Assembly: GCF_000807775.2 (NCBI RefSeq)
Contig: NZ_CP047385.1
Location: 124,001 to 188,000, forward strand
Source of the DNA: Pandoraea fibrosis
GTDB lineage: Bacteria > Pseudomonadota > Gammaproteobacteria > Burkholderiales > Burkholderiaceae
Direction: 5' to 3'
DNA length: 64,000 bases
Under the pieces are notes generated by a model. It searched no databases. It was given only the letters and a program-made list of their open reading frames with translations, and had not been told where the DNA came from. The translations under genes were made by a program, and so were the position numbers. Of the stretch, positions 53,172 through 62,081 are shown in pieces. Numbering within the stretch: position 1 is the first letter of the stretch; each line of letters begins with the position of its first letter.

Positions 53172-54362
53172 ATGAGCGAGATTCGCTATTGCGAAGTCGG
53201 CGATCTGGCCGATGCCCGCGAGCAATTGGCCGACATTCGTCACCATATCCACCAACACCCCGAGTTGTCCTACGAGGAAGTCGACACGTCGCGTTACGTG
53301 GCGGAGAAACTCGAAAGCTGGGGCTATCAGGTCACGCGTAACGTCGGGGGGCACGGCGTGGTGGCCTCGCTCACCGTGGGCACGAGTGGTCGTACCGTGG
53401 GCGTGCGCGCCGACATGGATGCGCTGCCGATTCACGAACAGACCGGCCTCGCTTATGCCAGCGTGCACGACGGCAAGATGCACGCCTGCGGCCACGACGG
53501 CCACACGACCGTGTTGCTGGGCGCCGCGCAACATCTCGCGAAGACGCGCAATTTCGACGGCACCGTCCATCTGATTTTCCAGCCGGCGGAAGAAGCCGGT
53601 TCGAACAGCGGCGCCGAGCAAATGATTGCTGACGGACTGTTCGAGCGTTTCCCGTGCGAAGCGATCTTCGGCCTGCACAATCATCCGGGCGTGGCCACGG
53701 GCACCTTCGGTTTCCGTGCCGGCCCGCTGATGGCCGCGTGCGACACCGTCAAGATCCGCATTCACGGGCGTGGCGGTCATGCGGCCCGCCCGCACCTCGC
53801 CATCGATCCGGTGGTGATCGGCAGCAGTCTCGTGATGGCGCTGCAAACGGTGGTCGCTCGTAACATCGACCCGACCGAAGCGGCCGTGGTCACGGTCGGC
53901 ACGTTCCACGCCGGTTTTGCGCCGAACGTGATTCCCGAAGACGCGACGATGGAGATGAGCGTGCGCTCGTTCTCCCCGAAGGTGCGCGCCACGCTCGAAG
54001 AACGCATCCGCGCGCTGGTGAAGTCGCATACGGAAGGCTACGGCGCGAGCGCCGACATCGAGTACATCCGGGGCTATCCGGTGCTCGTGAACAGCGAGGC
54101 GGAGACGGAATTCGCGCGCAGCGTGGCGCAAGAACTGGTTGGCGCCGAGCACATCATCTCGCCGTTCCCGCCGATCGCGGGCAGCGAAGACTTCGCCTAC
54201 TACCTGCAGAAGGTGCCGGGCTGCTTCATTCGTCTGGGTAACGGCGAAGGCAAGCCCATGCTGCACAACGCCAAGTACGACTTCAACGACGACAATCTGA
54301 CCATCGGGGCCGCCTTCTGGACGCGTCTGGTCGAACGCTTTCTGAGCAAGGATCGCGCATGA
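53172..54362 (+). CDS. M20-family amidohydrolase (hippurate/N-acyl-amino acid hydrolase type)
   Basis: 396 residues from ATG 53172 with GAGAGGAG eight bases upstream. Metal-binding and catalytic blocks are all present: IRHHIHQHPELSYEE, VGVRADMDALPIHEQTG, MHACGHDGHTTVLLGAAQHL, IFQPAEEAGSNSGAEQMI, IFGLHNHPGVATGTFG and, late, PPIAGSEDFAYYLQKVPGCF. The CGHDGH motif places it in the M20D branch (aminoacylase, hippuricase, indole-acetyl-amino acid hydrolase). It is cytosolic and probably splits an amide to an amino acid plus an acid. Overlaps the MHS transporter gene by four bases (54359-54362), so the two should handle the same compound. Confidence 0.9.
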   Translation: MSEIRYCEVGDLADAREQLADIRHHIHQHPELSYEEVDTSRYVAEKLESWGYQVTRNVGGHGVVASLTVGTSGRTVGVRADMDALPIHEQTGLAYASVHDGKMHACGHDGHTTVLLGAAQHLAKTRNFDGTVHLIFQPAEEAGSNSGAEQMIADGLFERFPCEAIFGLHNHPGVATGTFGFRAGPLMAACDTVKIRIHGRGGHAARPHLAIDPVVIGSSLVMALQTVVARNIDPTEAAVVTVGTFHAGFAPNVIPEDATMEMSVRSFSPKVRATLEERIRALVKSHTEGYGASADIEYIRGYPVLVNSEAETEFARSVAQELVGAEHIISPFPPIAGSEDFAYYLQKVPGCFIRLGNGEGKPMLHNAKYDFNDDNLTIGAAFWTRLVERFLSKDRA

Positions 54363-55669
54363 GCATCGCAACGCAATCGTTTCCGGCTGACGGCGCGCAG
54401 CCGGTGCCAATGAGTCCATCGCAGCAGCGCAAGATCGTTTTCGCCGCGGTCATCGGTAACCTGCTGGAGTTCTTCGACTTCACGGTCTACAGCTATTTTG
54501 CTCTGACCATCGGCAAGCAGTTCTTCCCGGCGGACGATCCCATCACGTCGTCGTTGCTGGCGTTCGCCGTGTTCGCGGTGGGCTTCGTGATGCGTCCGCT
54601 CGGCGGTATCGTGATCGGCCGCTATGCCGACCGTGCCGGCCGCAAACCGGCGCTCACCCTGACCATCGGTCTGATGGCGCTCGGCTCGGTAGCCATCGGT
54701 CTTGCGCCGACCTACGCGCAGATCGGTCTGGCGGCGCCGTTGCTGATCGTCGCCGCCCGGTTGCTGCAAGGCTTCGCGCAAGGCGGCGAGTTTGGCGCGG
54801 CAACGGCCACTCTGCTGGAAATGGGCGGCGCGAAGAGCCGAGGTTTTCGTGCCAGTTGGCAGTTGGCGAGTCAGGGCGCAGCCGCCCTGCTCGGCTCGGG
54901 TCTGGCGGCAAGCCTCGGCTTCCTGCTCTCGGACGACACCATGCATAGCTGGGGCTGGCGCATCCCGTTCCTGCTGGGGACGTTGATCGCGCCGGTCGGG
55001 ATCTACCTGCGCCGTCACATTCAGGAAGAGCCGCCGAAGCCGAAGACCGTGGCCGGTCGCGACGATCCCAAGCGTGGCCTGTACGTACGTAACTGGTTCC
55101 TCACGATCTTCTCGATCATGGGCATGTCGGTTTCGACTTACGTGATGATGTATTACATGCCGACCTACTGCATCCAGTACCTGGGTCTGCCGCCGAAGAT
55201 GTCGATGCTCGCGGGCGTTGCCGCCAGCACGATCTCGCTGGTGATGTGCCCGATTTATGGCGCATGGTCGGACAAGATGGGGCGTCGCAAGCCGCTCACG
55301 ATCATCGGCCGTGTGGGCCTCATCGTGCTGCTGTACCCGGCGTTCTGGATCATGACGCACTTCCCGTCGCTGCCGGTGGTACTCGCTGCGCTGATCGTGC
55401 TGATGCTTTGTTACACGATGGGTTCGGCGCCGGCGTATGCGCTGATGCCGGAGAACTTTCCGAAGCATCTGCGCGCGGGCTACATGTCGAGCGCATATGC
55501 CATTGCCGTGTCGGTGTTCGGCGGTACGGCGCAGCTCGTTGCCGGCTGGCTGATTCGTGTGACCGGCAACAAGATGGCGCCGGCCTGGTACATGATCGTC
55601 TGCGTGATCATCTCGCTCATCGCCGTGTCGATGTTCGAAGAGACCGGCAACAAGGCGCTCGACGACTAA
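54359..55669 (+). CDS. MFS transporter, MHS family (citrate/proline-betaine type)
   Basis: 436 residues, about 12 membrane helices. MHS N-terminus FAAVIGNLLEFFDFTVYSYF, loop motif IGRYADRAGRKPALTL, helix 4 LQGFAQGGEFGAATATLLEM, and the second-half motif YGAWSDKMGRRKPLTI. Import of the substrate of the coupled M20 hydrolase (an N-acyl or conjugated amino acid) is inferred from the ATGA overlap. It is the second MHS protein in the window; the other is at 2550-3857. A strong bidirectional terminator follows. Confidence 0.87.
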   Translation: MSIATQSFPADGAQPVPMSPSQQRKIVFAAVIGNLLEFFDFTVYSYFALTIGKQFFPADDPITSSLLAFAVFAVGFVMRPLGGIVIGRYADRAGRKPALTLTIGLMALGSVAIGLAPTYAQIGLAAPLLIVAARLLQGFAQGGEFGAATATLLEMGGAKSRGFRASWQLASQGAAALLGSGLAASLGFLLSDDTMHSWGWRIPFLLGTLIAPVGIYLRRHIQEEPPKPKTVAGRDDPKRGLYVRNWFLTIFSIMGMSVSTYVMMYYMPTYCIQYLGLPPKMSMLAGVAASTISLVMCPIYGAWSDKMGRRKPLTIIGRVGLIVLLYPAFWIMTHFPSLPVVLAALIVLMLCYTMGSAPAYALMPENFPKHLRAGYMSSAYAIAVSVFGGTAQLVAGWLIRVTGNKMAPAWYMIVCVIISLIAVSMFEETGNKALDD

Positions 55670-55696
55670 GCACCGACCGAAGTTTGACGATGCCGC

Positions 55697-55729
55697 AAAG
55701 GCGACGACGGATGCCGTCGTCGCCTTTTT
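55697..55729. terminator. Bidirectional terminator between convergent operons
   Basis: AAAGGCGACGACGG (55697-55710) pairs perfectly with CCGTCGTCGCCTTT (55714-55727) around a 3-base loop, ending in T residues on both strands. It closes the amidohydrolase-MHS operon and the leftward liv-hydrolase operon. Confidence 0.9.
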
Positions 55730-55745
55730 CGTTCGGTGCCCGCCC

Positions 55746-57248
55746 TTATGAACGCCCGAACGTTGCGCTGATATCGAGCGGATACACCGGACGATTCACG
55801 CGCGAGAACGGAAACAGCGCGTAGTTCGAACTCGTCACACCATCGCTGTCGCACTCCACCAGCCCCGCCGAAATCGGCACGAACACCGGTCGGCAGTACA
55901 TGCGCGACTTGAGCAGCAGGAAGCGTTCGCTGCGCGGATCGAGGCCAACGCAGGTGAACACCCCGTGGTCCCACGGTTCGTGCGTGCGCTCTGTCACCAC
56001 AATGCGCGCCGCGCCGATATCGAACAGCACGGTGCGTCCCATGTAGCAGCGTTGACCGGTGTACGTCGGTCCGGTGACGACATACTCGCCGTCGCTGATC
56101 TTGCGCACGATACCGGTGAGCACCGGCGGCGTCTTGGTGATGCCCAACTGTGTCAGCGCACGTTTGTTGCCGAGGGCGAGCGTGACCTCGGCGCCCTCGC
56201 CTGCGGCGATCAGCGTCGCTACGGCCTGCGGATCGCACAACGGCCCGACGCCAATCCCCGTCAGCCCGCCCGCGAGCGCCGCTTCGAGCACATCCATCGT
56301 GTCGCAGGTGCCGCCTGACATGCAGTTATCGCTGTGATCGAGCAGCAGCACCGGTTTGTCGGCGCCTTCGGCCAACTGTTTCGCTTCGGCAATCGACTCG
56401 GCCAGCGGTGCGCTGCGATAAACGAAGCCGTCGCGCTCGTCCCACACCTGTGCGGCAATGCGATCCGCAACGGCCTGCGCGCGTGCCACCCCCGCATCAC
56501 TGCTATCCGCCGTCACCACAACGCTGATGCACGGGGCCGGAATGTCGGCGAGCGAGAAGCCGGAGAATACCGACACTGCTGGAATGCCCTCCTCGGCCTC
56601 CGCGCGACGGGCCGCATCCAGGGCGCGTTTCATCGCACCGCCATGACTGGTACTGCGCAGCGAGTGCACCATCAACGGTGGTTGTTGCCACACCACCCTG
56701 GGCTGTCGTTTGCCCGCCAGCATCTCGAATAGCAGACGCCCCGCGTGCTCGCCCGTTTCGTACATGTCGACGTGCGGATACGTCTTGAAGCCCACGACAA
56801 TATCGGCGTTGTTCACGATCTTCGGCGTGACGTTCGCATGCAGATCGAGCGCCACGGCAATCGGCGTGCCGGGTGCGGCAGCGCGCACGCGCTCAAGCAG
56901 ATCGCCTTCGCCGTCGTCGCTGTTCTCGGCGACCATCGCACCGTGCAGATCGAGCAGGATGGCATCGACGCCGCTCGCTGCTGCCACGATCCGGCGGCAC
57001 AGTTCGTCATAGGCGCTCGCGGCCACCGGTCCGCTCGGGTTGGCCCCGGCCGACACAGGTGTCACCACCTCGGCGCCGGCGGCTTCTGCCAGATCGAGGA
57101 ACGCGGCCATCGCCGTGCGCATGCCCTTGTTGTCGCGATAGGCGGCCTCGTCATACGTCGGCCCATGATTGCCGAACGCTTCGAGCGGCGTGGGCACCGG
57201 CGAGAACGTGTTCGTCTCGTGATTCATCCGCGCGATCATGACTTTCAT
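55746..57248 (-). CDS. M81-family metallopeptidase (MlrC/DUF1485-like)
   Basis: 500 residues from ATG 57248 (MKVMIARMNHETNTFSPVPT). N-terminal blocks typical of MlrC proteins: ARMNHETNTFSPV, ILLDLHGAMVAENSDDGEGD (metal-binding Asp, His and Glu), ALDLHANVTPKIV and FKTYPHVDMYETG. The C-terminal MlrC domain contains LLLDHSDNCMSGGTCDTMDV and VFVPISAGLVECDSDGVTSS. MlrC breaks the last linear peptide of microcystin in sphingomonads; homologues elsewhere probably hydrolyse other modified peptides or amides. Overlaps the hydrolase gene upstream by four bases (57245-57248), so it is the last gene of the liv-hydrolase operon. Confidence 0.87.
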   Translation of the reverse strand: MKVMIARMNHETNTFSPVPTPLEAFGNHGPTYDEAAYRDNKGMRTAMAAFLDLAEAAGAEVVTPVSAGANPSGPVAASAYDELCRRIVAAASGVDAILLDLHGAMVAENSDDGEGDLLERVRAAAPGTPIAVALDLHANVTPKIVNNADIVVGFKTYPHVDMYETGEHAGRLLFEMLAGKRQPRVVWQQPPLMVHSLRSTSHGGAMKRALDAARRAEAEEGIPAVSVFSGFSLADIPAPCISVVVTADSSDAGVARAQAVADRIAAQVWDERDGFVYRSAPLAESIAEAKQLAEGADKPVLLLDHSDNCMSGGTCDTMDVLEAALAGGLTGIGVGPLCDPQAVATLIAAGEGAEVTLALGNKRALTQLGITKTPPVLTGIVRKISDGEYVVTGPTYTGQRCYMGRTVLFDIGAARIVVTERTHEPWDHGVFTCVGLDPRSERFLLLKSRMYCRPVFVPISAGLVECDSDGVTSSNYALFPFSRVNRPVYPLDISATFGRS

Positions 57249-58507
57249 GCGGCACCTCCTGCGCGTTGCAGCATGGCTTGCAGCAGCACGTTGCAACCGG
57301 CTTCGAGGTGCGCCGGATCGGCGTCTTCGATTTCGTTGTGGCTGATGCCATCCTTGCACGGCACGAAGATCATGGCTGTGGGCGCCACGCGGGCGAGATA
57401 CACCGCGTCGTGCCCTGCGCCGCTGATGGCATCCATCGACGACAGGCCCAGCGCTTTCGCGCCATCGCGGATCGCCTCGACGAGTTCCGACGCGAAAGGC
57501 TGCGGCGGGAAGTACACGACCTGCTCGATGGCGACGTCGATGCCCTTCGTGCTCAACGCCGTGCACTCGGCGCGGAGCTTCGCGTTCAGGGCGTCGAGCG
57601 TCGCGTCGTCGGCGGCGCGCAGATCCACGGAGAGTTTGACGCGCCCGGGAATGACGTTGCGCGAGTTCGGGTAGTTGTCGATCCAGCCGACCGTGCCACG
57701 CGCATGCGGTGCGTGTTCGCATGCGATGCGGTTCACCGCCTGAATCAACTGCGCGGCGGCAAGCAGCGCGTCGCGGCGCAATTCCATCGGCGTGGGGCCG
57801 GCATGCGCTTCCATGCCGGTGATGGTGACGTCGTACCAGCGTTGGCCAAGTGCGCCCTGCACCACACCGATGGTTTTCCCGTGGGCTTCGAGCACCGGGC
57901 CTTGTTCGATGTGCGCTTCGAAATACGCGCCGACAGCCCCCGGGCGCCCAAGCGCCGACTCGGTACCGGCGTAGCCGATGCTGCGCAATGCCTCGGCGAC
58001 GCTCACCCCGTCGTGGTCCTTTTGCGTGAGCGCGTGATCCAGCGTGAAGGCGCCGGCATAGACGCCCGAGCCCATCATCACGGGCACGAAGCGCGACCCC
58101 TCTTCGTTGGTCCACACGGCGACTTCGAGCGGCGCTTCGGTCACGATCCCGTTGTCGTTCAGCGTGCGCAGCACTTCCAGTCCGGCGAGCACGCCGTAGT
58201 TGCCGTCGAACTTGCCGCCGGTCGGCTGGGTGTCGATGTGGCTGCCGGTCATGACGGGGGGCAGCGTGTCGTTACGGCCGGCGCGGCGCGCGAAGACGTT
58301 GCCGATGGCGTCGATGCGCACGGTACAGCCGATTTCCTTCGCCCACGCGACGAACAGATCGCGACCCTGGCGGTCGAGATCGGTCAGCGCAAGGCGACAG
58401 ACGCCGCCCTTCGCGGTCGCGCCGATTTGCGCGAGGTGCATGAGGCTGTCCCACAGGCGCGCGCCGTCGATGCGCACTGCGGCAGCCGGTTGATCGAGAC
58501 GTTCCAT
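57245..58507 (-). CDS. Zn-dependent M20 hydrolase (allantoate amidohydrolase / N-carbamoyl-L-amino acid hydrolase family)
   Basis: 420 residues from ATG 58507, with AAGGACT about nine bases upstream; a GTG two codons earlier is possible. Family motifs: TGSHIDTQPTGGKFDGNYGV (His and Asp metal ligands), VWTNEEGSRFVPVMMGSGVY (catalytic Glu), FEAHIEQGPVLEAHGK (His), and ISGAGHDAVYLARVAPTAMI (His). The enzyme should be a cytosolic dimer cleaving a ureido or carbamoyl group, as AllC, HyuC or AmaB do. It lies 116 bp after livF and overlaps the M81 gene. No hydantoinase or allantoinase gene is visible, so an already open-chain ureide or amide is the likeliest substrate. Confidence 0.88.
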   Translation of the reverse strand: MERLDQPAAAVRIDGARLWDSLMHLAQIGATAKGGVCRLALTDLDRQGRDLFVAWAKEIGCTVRIDAIGNVFARRAGRNDTLPPVMTGSHIDTQPTGGKFDGNYGVLAGLEVLRTLNDNGIVTEAPLEVAVWTNEEGSRFVPVMMGSGVYAGAFTLDHALTQKDHDGVSVAEALRSIGYAGTESALGRPGAVGAYFEAHIEQGPVLEAHGKTIGVVQGALGQRWYDVTITGMEAHAGPTPMELRRDALLAAAQLIQAVNRIACEHAPHARGTVGWIDNYPNSRNVIPGRVKLSVDLRAADDATLDALNAKLRAECTALSTKGIDVAIEQVVYFPPQPFASELVEAIRDGAKALGLSSMDAISGAGHDAVYLARVAPTAMIFVPCKDGISHNEIEDADPAHLEAGCNVLLQAMLQRAGGAA

Positions 58508-58623
58508 GTTCACAAGTCCTTCAGGGCATGCGCCGCGCGGTTCACGCTGACGCAGGCGTTGGCAGAATGGCGCGCTCGCCTAACGGCCTGGCGACGCGCG
58601 TCGGAGAGTGAGAGCGGCGTGGC

Positions 58624-59325
58624 TCACGCCACGCCCACGCCGAGATACCGGTCCTTGACGACCTCGTCGGCGAGAAACGCGGCATTGTCCGCGCCGTACA
58701 CGATCACGCCTTGCTCGACGATGTAGTGCCGGTCGGCGAGCTGCGTGCAGACTTCCAGATTCTGTTCGACGAGCAGGATGGCGACGCCGGCCTGCTTGAT
58801 GAGTTTCAGTTGCGCCACGATCTCTTCGACGATCACCGGTGCGAGGCCTTCGACCGGCTCGTCAAGCATGAGCAGGCGCGGGTGATTCATCAGCGCGCGG
58901 CCGATCGCGAGCATCTGTTGCTCGCCGCCGGACAGTTGTGCACCCCCGTTCTTGCGGCGTTCCTGAAGGCGCGGAAAGATGCGGTAAATGTCGGCAAGCT
59001 GCCACGGCGAATCGCGTCGCGCGCCGAGTTTGAGATTCTCTTCGACGGTGAGCAATTTGAAGATGCCGCGATGCTCGGGCACGAAACACACGCCCTTCGC
59101 TGCGATGCGGTGCGCGGGCTGCCCGGCGATGGGCTTGCCCAGAAACGAAATGCTGCCCGCCTTGGGCGTGACTACGCCGGCAATGGTCTTGAGCGTGGTC
59201 GACTTGCCCGCGCCATTGCGACCCAGCAGCGTGACGAGTTCGCCATCGCCGACGCTCATCGTCACGCCTTGCAGGATGTGGCTCTTGCCGTAATAGCTGT
59301 GAATGCCTGCGACGTCGAGAATCAT
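58624..59325 (-). CDS. livF: Branched-chain-type ABC transporter ATP-binding protein LivF
   Basis: 233 residues from ATG 59325 (MILDVAGIHSYYGKSHILQG). Walker A GRNGAGKSTTLKTIAG, signature QLSGGEQQMLAIGRALMNHP, Walker B RLLMLDEPVEGLAPVIVEEI, switch VEQN. LivF-type length and the VPEHRGIFKLLTVEENL block. Its start overlaps the livG stop by four bases (59322-59325). It powers uptake through LivH/LivM; in this operon the solute is more likely the substrate of the downstream hydrolases than leucine. Confidence 0.92.
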   Translation of the reverse strand: MILDVAGIHSYYGKSHILQGVTMSVGDGELVTLLGRNGAGKSTTLKTIAGVVTPKAGSISFLGKPIAGQPAHRIAAKGVCFVPEHRGIFKLLTVEENLKLGARRDSPWQLADIYRIFPRLQERRKNGGAQLSGGEQQMLAIGRALMNHPRLLMLDEPVEGLAPVIVEEIVAQLKLIKQAGVAILLVEQNLEVCTQLADRHYIVEQGVIVYGADNAAFLADEVVKDRYLGVGVA

Positions 59326-60098
59326 GCGCGGCCTCCGGTAATCATGTTGCCGAGATAGGCGGCGCGTACACGGTCGTCGGCGCGAATGGCGTCCGGCTTG
59401 CCTTCGACCAGCACGCGGCCCTGCTGCATGACGGTGATCGTGTCGGAGATGTCCATCACGATGTTCATGTTGTGCTCGATGAGTACAACGGTGTGATCGT
59501 CGCGCAGGCCACGGATGAGTTGCTTCATGTCGTCGAGATCGTCGATGCCCATGCCGGACGTCGGTTCGTCGAGAAAGATCGCCTTGGGCCGTGCCGCCAG
59601 CGCCATGCCGACTTCGAGGCGGCGTTGCTGCCCGTGCGAGAGCGCGCCCGCCGCAGTGTCGGCATGACGCGTGAGCGCGAGCCGTGTGAGCACATCGTCG
59701 ACGATGGTGGCGCAGGCGCGTGGACCATCCGCCTTGCGCCAGCACGAGAGTGCGCGGCGCGGTGTCACGCCCAGCGCGGCCAGTCGCAGGTTCTCGCGCA
59801 CCGACAGGTTCTGGAATAGCGCCGTGACCTGAAACGAGCGGGCGATGCCGCGCTGCACGCGTCGGTAGTCGGCTTCGGTTGTCACGTCGTGACCGTCGAA
59901 CACGATGCGTCCGCCCGAGACCGGCACCGTGCCGGTCAGCATATGGAACAGCGTGGTTTTGCCCGCGCCGTTCGGACCGATGACGGAGTGCACCGTGCGC
60001 GGTGCGACACGCAGATCCACGCCATGCAGCGCGGTGAACTTGCCGTAGCGTTTGACGATGCCGCTCGCTTCTATAAGCACGTTCGGGGCGTCGCTCAT
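59322..60098 (-). CDS. livG: Branched-chain-type ABC transporter ATP-binding protein LivG
   Basis: 258 residues from ATG 60098 (MSDAPNVLIEASGIVKRYGK). Walker A GPNGAGKTTLFHMLTG, the LivG-specific RRVQRGIARSFQVTALFQNL, a signature varied to LSHGQQRRLEVGMALA, Walker B AIFLDEPTSGMGIDDL and switch VLIEHNMNIVM. The C-terminal AIRADDRVRAAYLGNM is typical. Overlaps livM and livF by four bases each. Confidence 0.92.
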   Translation of the reverse strand: MSDAPNVLIEASGIVKRYGKFTALHGVDLRVAPRTVHSVIGPNGAGKTTLFHMLTGTVPVSGGRIVFDGHDVTTEADYRRVQRGIARSFQVTALFQNLSVRENLRLAALGVTPRRALSCWRKADGPRACATIVDDVLTRLALTRHADTAAGALSHGQQRRLEVGMALAARPKAIFLDEPTSGMGIDDLDDMKQLIRGLRDDHTVVLIEHNMNIVMDISDTITVMQQGRVLVEGKPDAIRADDRVRAAYLGNMITGGRA

Positions 60099-61087
60099 GT
60101 CGCATCTCCCTGCGTATCCAGTTTGCCGTTGGCATCGCCGCGCTTGCCGGCAATGCGGTACCACAGCGATTCCCCGACGCCCCACAAGCCGCGATGCATG
60201 AACAGACTCACGGCGATGAGCAGCAGGCCGAGCAACAGCAGCCAGCGCGGCCAGAGCGTGGAGAGCCAGTCGGCGGCCAGCACATAGAACGCGGCGCCGA
60301 GCACCGACGCGAACAGATTGCCCGTGCCGCCGATGACCGTCATCACGAGGATCATCTCGCTCGTGTGGTACTCGATGTTGGACAGCGGTGCAATGCCGGT
60401 CATCAACGCATGCAGTGCGCCGGCGAGCGCCGTGACGGCGCCCGAGATGGCGAACGCCACGAGCTTGAACGTCTTCACGTGATAGCCGATGGCGGCGGCC
60501 CGCGTCTCGTTGTCGCGAATGGCGAGCAGTGTGCGTCCGAACACGGAATCGGCCACACGCAGCAGCACCGCGAAAACGATCAGGAAGATGACCGCGACGA
60601 AGGTGTAGTACTGCCACGGCGTCTCCAGCGGGATCAGCGTCTTGCCGCCGAGCGCGAGCGATTTACGTGGAATGTCGAGCAGCCCGTTGTCGCCGCCGGT
60701 CCATTCGGTCGCGGTGTAGGCGAGGAAGTAGAACATCTGTGCGCAGGCCAGCGTGAGCATCACGAAGTAGGTGCCCTTCTGCCGTATCGCAAAACTGCCG
60801 ACGACCGCTGCGATCACCGCGCCCAGCACGATCGAGATGACGATGGCGAGCGGCATGGGCAACGCGGTGCGCGTGAGCATGATGCCCAGCGTGTAGCTGC
60901 CCAGACCGAAGAAGATGCCTTGTCCGAACGAGAGCAGGCCGGTGTAGCCGAGCAGCAGATTGCAGCCGAGCACGGCGAGCGCGTAGACGAGCACTTCGGT
61001 CGCGAGCGTGCCCGAAGACAGCGTGACCGGCAGGATCAGTGTGACGGCGGCGGCGAGCAGCCAAAATCGATAACGTACCAGCATCAT
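60095..61087 (-). CDS. livM: Branched-chain-type ABC transporter permease LivM
   Basis: 330 residues, about nine membrane helices. YALAVLGCNLLLGYTGLLSF and GQGIFFGLGSYTLGIMLTRT near the N-terminus, then IRDNETRAAAIGYHVKTFKL (the EAA-like cytoplasmic loop contacting the ATPases) and LVMTVIGGTGNLFASVLGAA. Starts within the livH stop codon (61084-61087) and ends overlapping livG. Confidence 0.92.
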   Translation of the reverse strand: MMLVRYRFWLLAAAVTLILPVTLSSGTLATEVLVYALAVLGCNLLLGYTGLLSFGQGIFFGLGSYTLGIMLTRTALPMPLAIVISIVLGAVIAAVVGSFAIRQKGTYFVMLTLACAQMFYFLAYTATEWTGGDNGLLDIPRKSLALGGKTLIPLETPWQYYTFVAVIFLIVFAVLLRVADSVFGRTLLAIRDNETRAAAIGYHVKTFKLVAFAISGAVTALAGALHALMTGIAPLSNIEYHTSEMILVMTVIGGTGNLFASVLGAAFYVLAADWLSTLWPRWLLLLGLLLIAVSLFMHRGLWGVGESLWYRIAGKRGDANGKLDTQGDAT

Positions 61088-61941
61088 CCTCTCCCGAGCA
61101 GGCCGTGCGGACGCATGAGCAGCACTGCTGCCATCGCCACGTAAATCATCAGTCGTGCGCCTTCCGGCCAGATCGTGCTCATCAGACTCTGCACGATGCC
61201 GATGACAAGACCGCCCACGAGTGCACCGGCGAAACTGCCCATGCCGCCGATGACGACCACGACAAAGGCAATGCCCAGCGCCTCGATGCCCATGAACGGT
61301 TCAACGCCGCGCACCGGTGCGGCCAGCACACCCGCGAGCGCTGCCGTGCCGGCCCCCAGCGCGAAGGCGAGACTGAACACGCGGAACACGTTGATGCCGA
61401 GCAACGACACCATCTCCGACGACTCGCTGCCTGCGCGCACGGCACTGCCCAGACGTGTGCCTTCGAGCAGCCACCAGAGCACGGCGGCGAACACGGCGGT
61501 GAATCCGATGAGGAAGAGGCGGTACTTCGGATAGATGAAACTGCCCCACATCACGACGCCGTCGAGCACCTCGGGCACCGCCACGTTGTCGCCCAGCGGG
61601 CCCCAGACGATGATGACCAGTTCCTGCACGACCAGCGCGAGGCCGACCGTCACGAGGATATGGAATTCGTGTGCTTTCTCGTAGATGTGCGAGAGCAGCA
61701 CTTTCTCGGCGACCCACGCGAGCGCGCCCACGACGATGGGACAGATGATCAGCGCGAGCCAGAACGACAGACCCCATTGCAGCGCCTGATAGCAGCAATA
61801 GGCACCGAGCAGGTAGAAGGCGCCGTGCGCGAAGTTCACGAAGCGCAACAGGCCGAAGATGATCGACAACCCGACGGCGAGCAGGAAGTACAGCATCCCG
61901 ATCCCGACGCCATTGATGACTTGCAGCAAATAGACGTTCAT
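61084..61941 (-). CDS. livH: Branched-chain-type ABC transporter permease LivH
   Basis: 285 residues from ATG 61941 (MNVYLLQVINGVGIGMLYFL). A frame extending to 62016 is rejected because it adds 25 polar residues before the conserved first helix. Blocks: LAVGLSIIFGLLRFVNFAHG, HGAFYLLGAYCCYQAL, the coupling loop GSAVRAGSESSEMVSLLGIN, and VVVVIGGMGSFAGALVGGLV. It forms the membrane channel with LivM. It follows livK after 140 bp containing a strong hairpin. Confidence 0.92.
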   Translation of the reverse strand: MNVYLLQVINGVGIGMLYFLLAVGLSIIFGLLRFVNFAHGAFYLLGAYCCYQALQWGLSFWLALIICPIVVGALAWVAEKVLLSHIYEKAHEFHILVTVGLALVVQELVIIVWGPLGDNVAVPEVLDGVVMWGSFIYPKYRLFLIGFTAVFAAVLWWLLEGTRLGSAVRAGSESSEMVSLLGINVFRVFSLAFALGAGTAALAGVLAAPVRGVEPFMGIEALGIAFVVVVIGGMGSFAGALVGGLVIGIVQSLMSTIWPEGARLMIYVAMAAVLLMRPHGLLGRG

Positions 61942-62018
61942 GCGCGTCCCGGAGAGCTTGAGTGGACGTGGAGCACCGTGTGCCGTGCAGCCTTCGCTGC
62001 GCAGCACTGACGACACAT

Positions 62019-62042
62019 GCGGGGACGGCCAGGCGTCCCCGC
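62019..62042 (-). promoter_or_regulatory. Intercistronic hairpin between livK and livH
   Basis: GCGGGGACG (62019-62027) and CGTCCCCGC (62034-62042) form a perfect 9-bp stem with a 6-base loop, without a T tract. Such hairpins after a binding-protein gene commonly protect that part of the mRNA, giving more binding protein than permease. That role is inferred from position. Confidence 0.6.
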
Positions 62043-62081
62043 GAGCGACACTTCAGACAGCCATAGCGATGCGCGGCTGCG

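Noticed and set aside
57249..58115. Upstream extension of the M81 peptidase frame
   Set aside because: It runs over the coding region of the ureido hydrolase in another frame. Family similarity begins exactly at ATG 57248, which overlaps the hydrolase stop codon.
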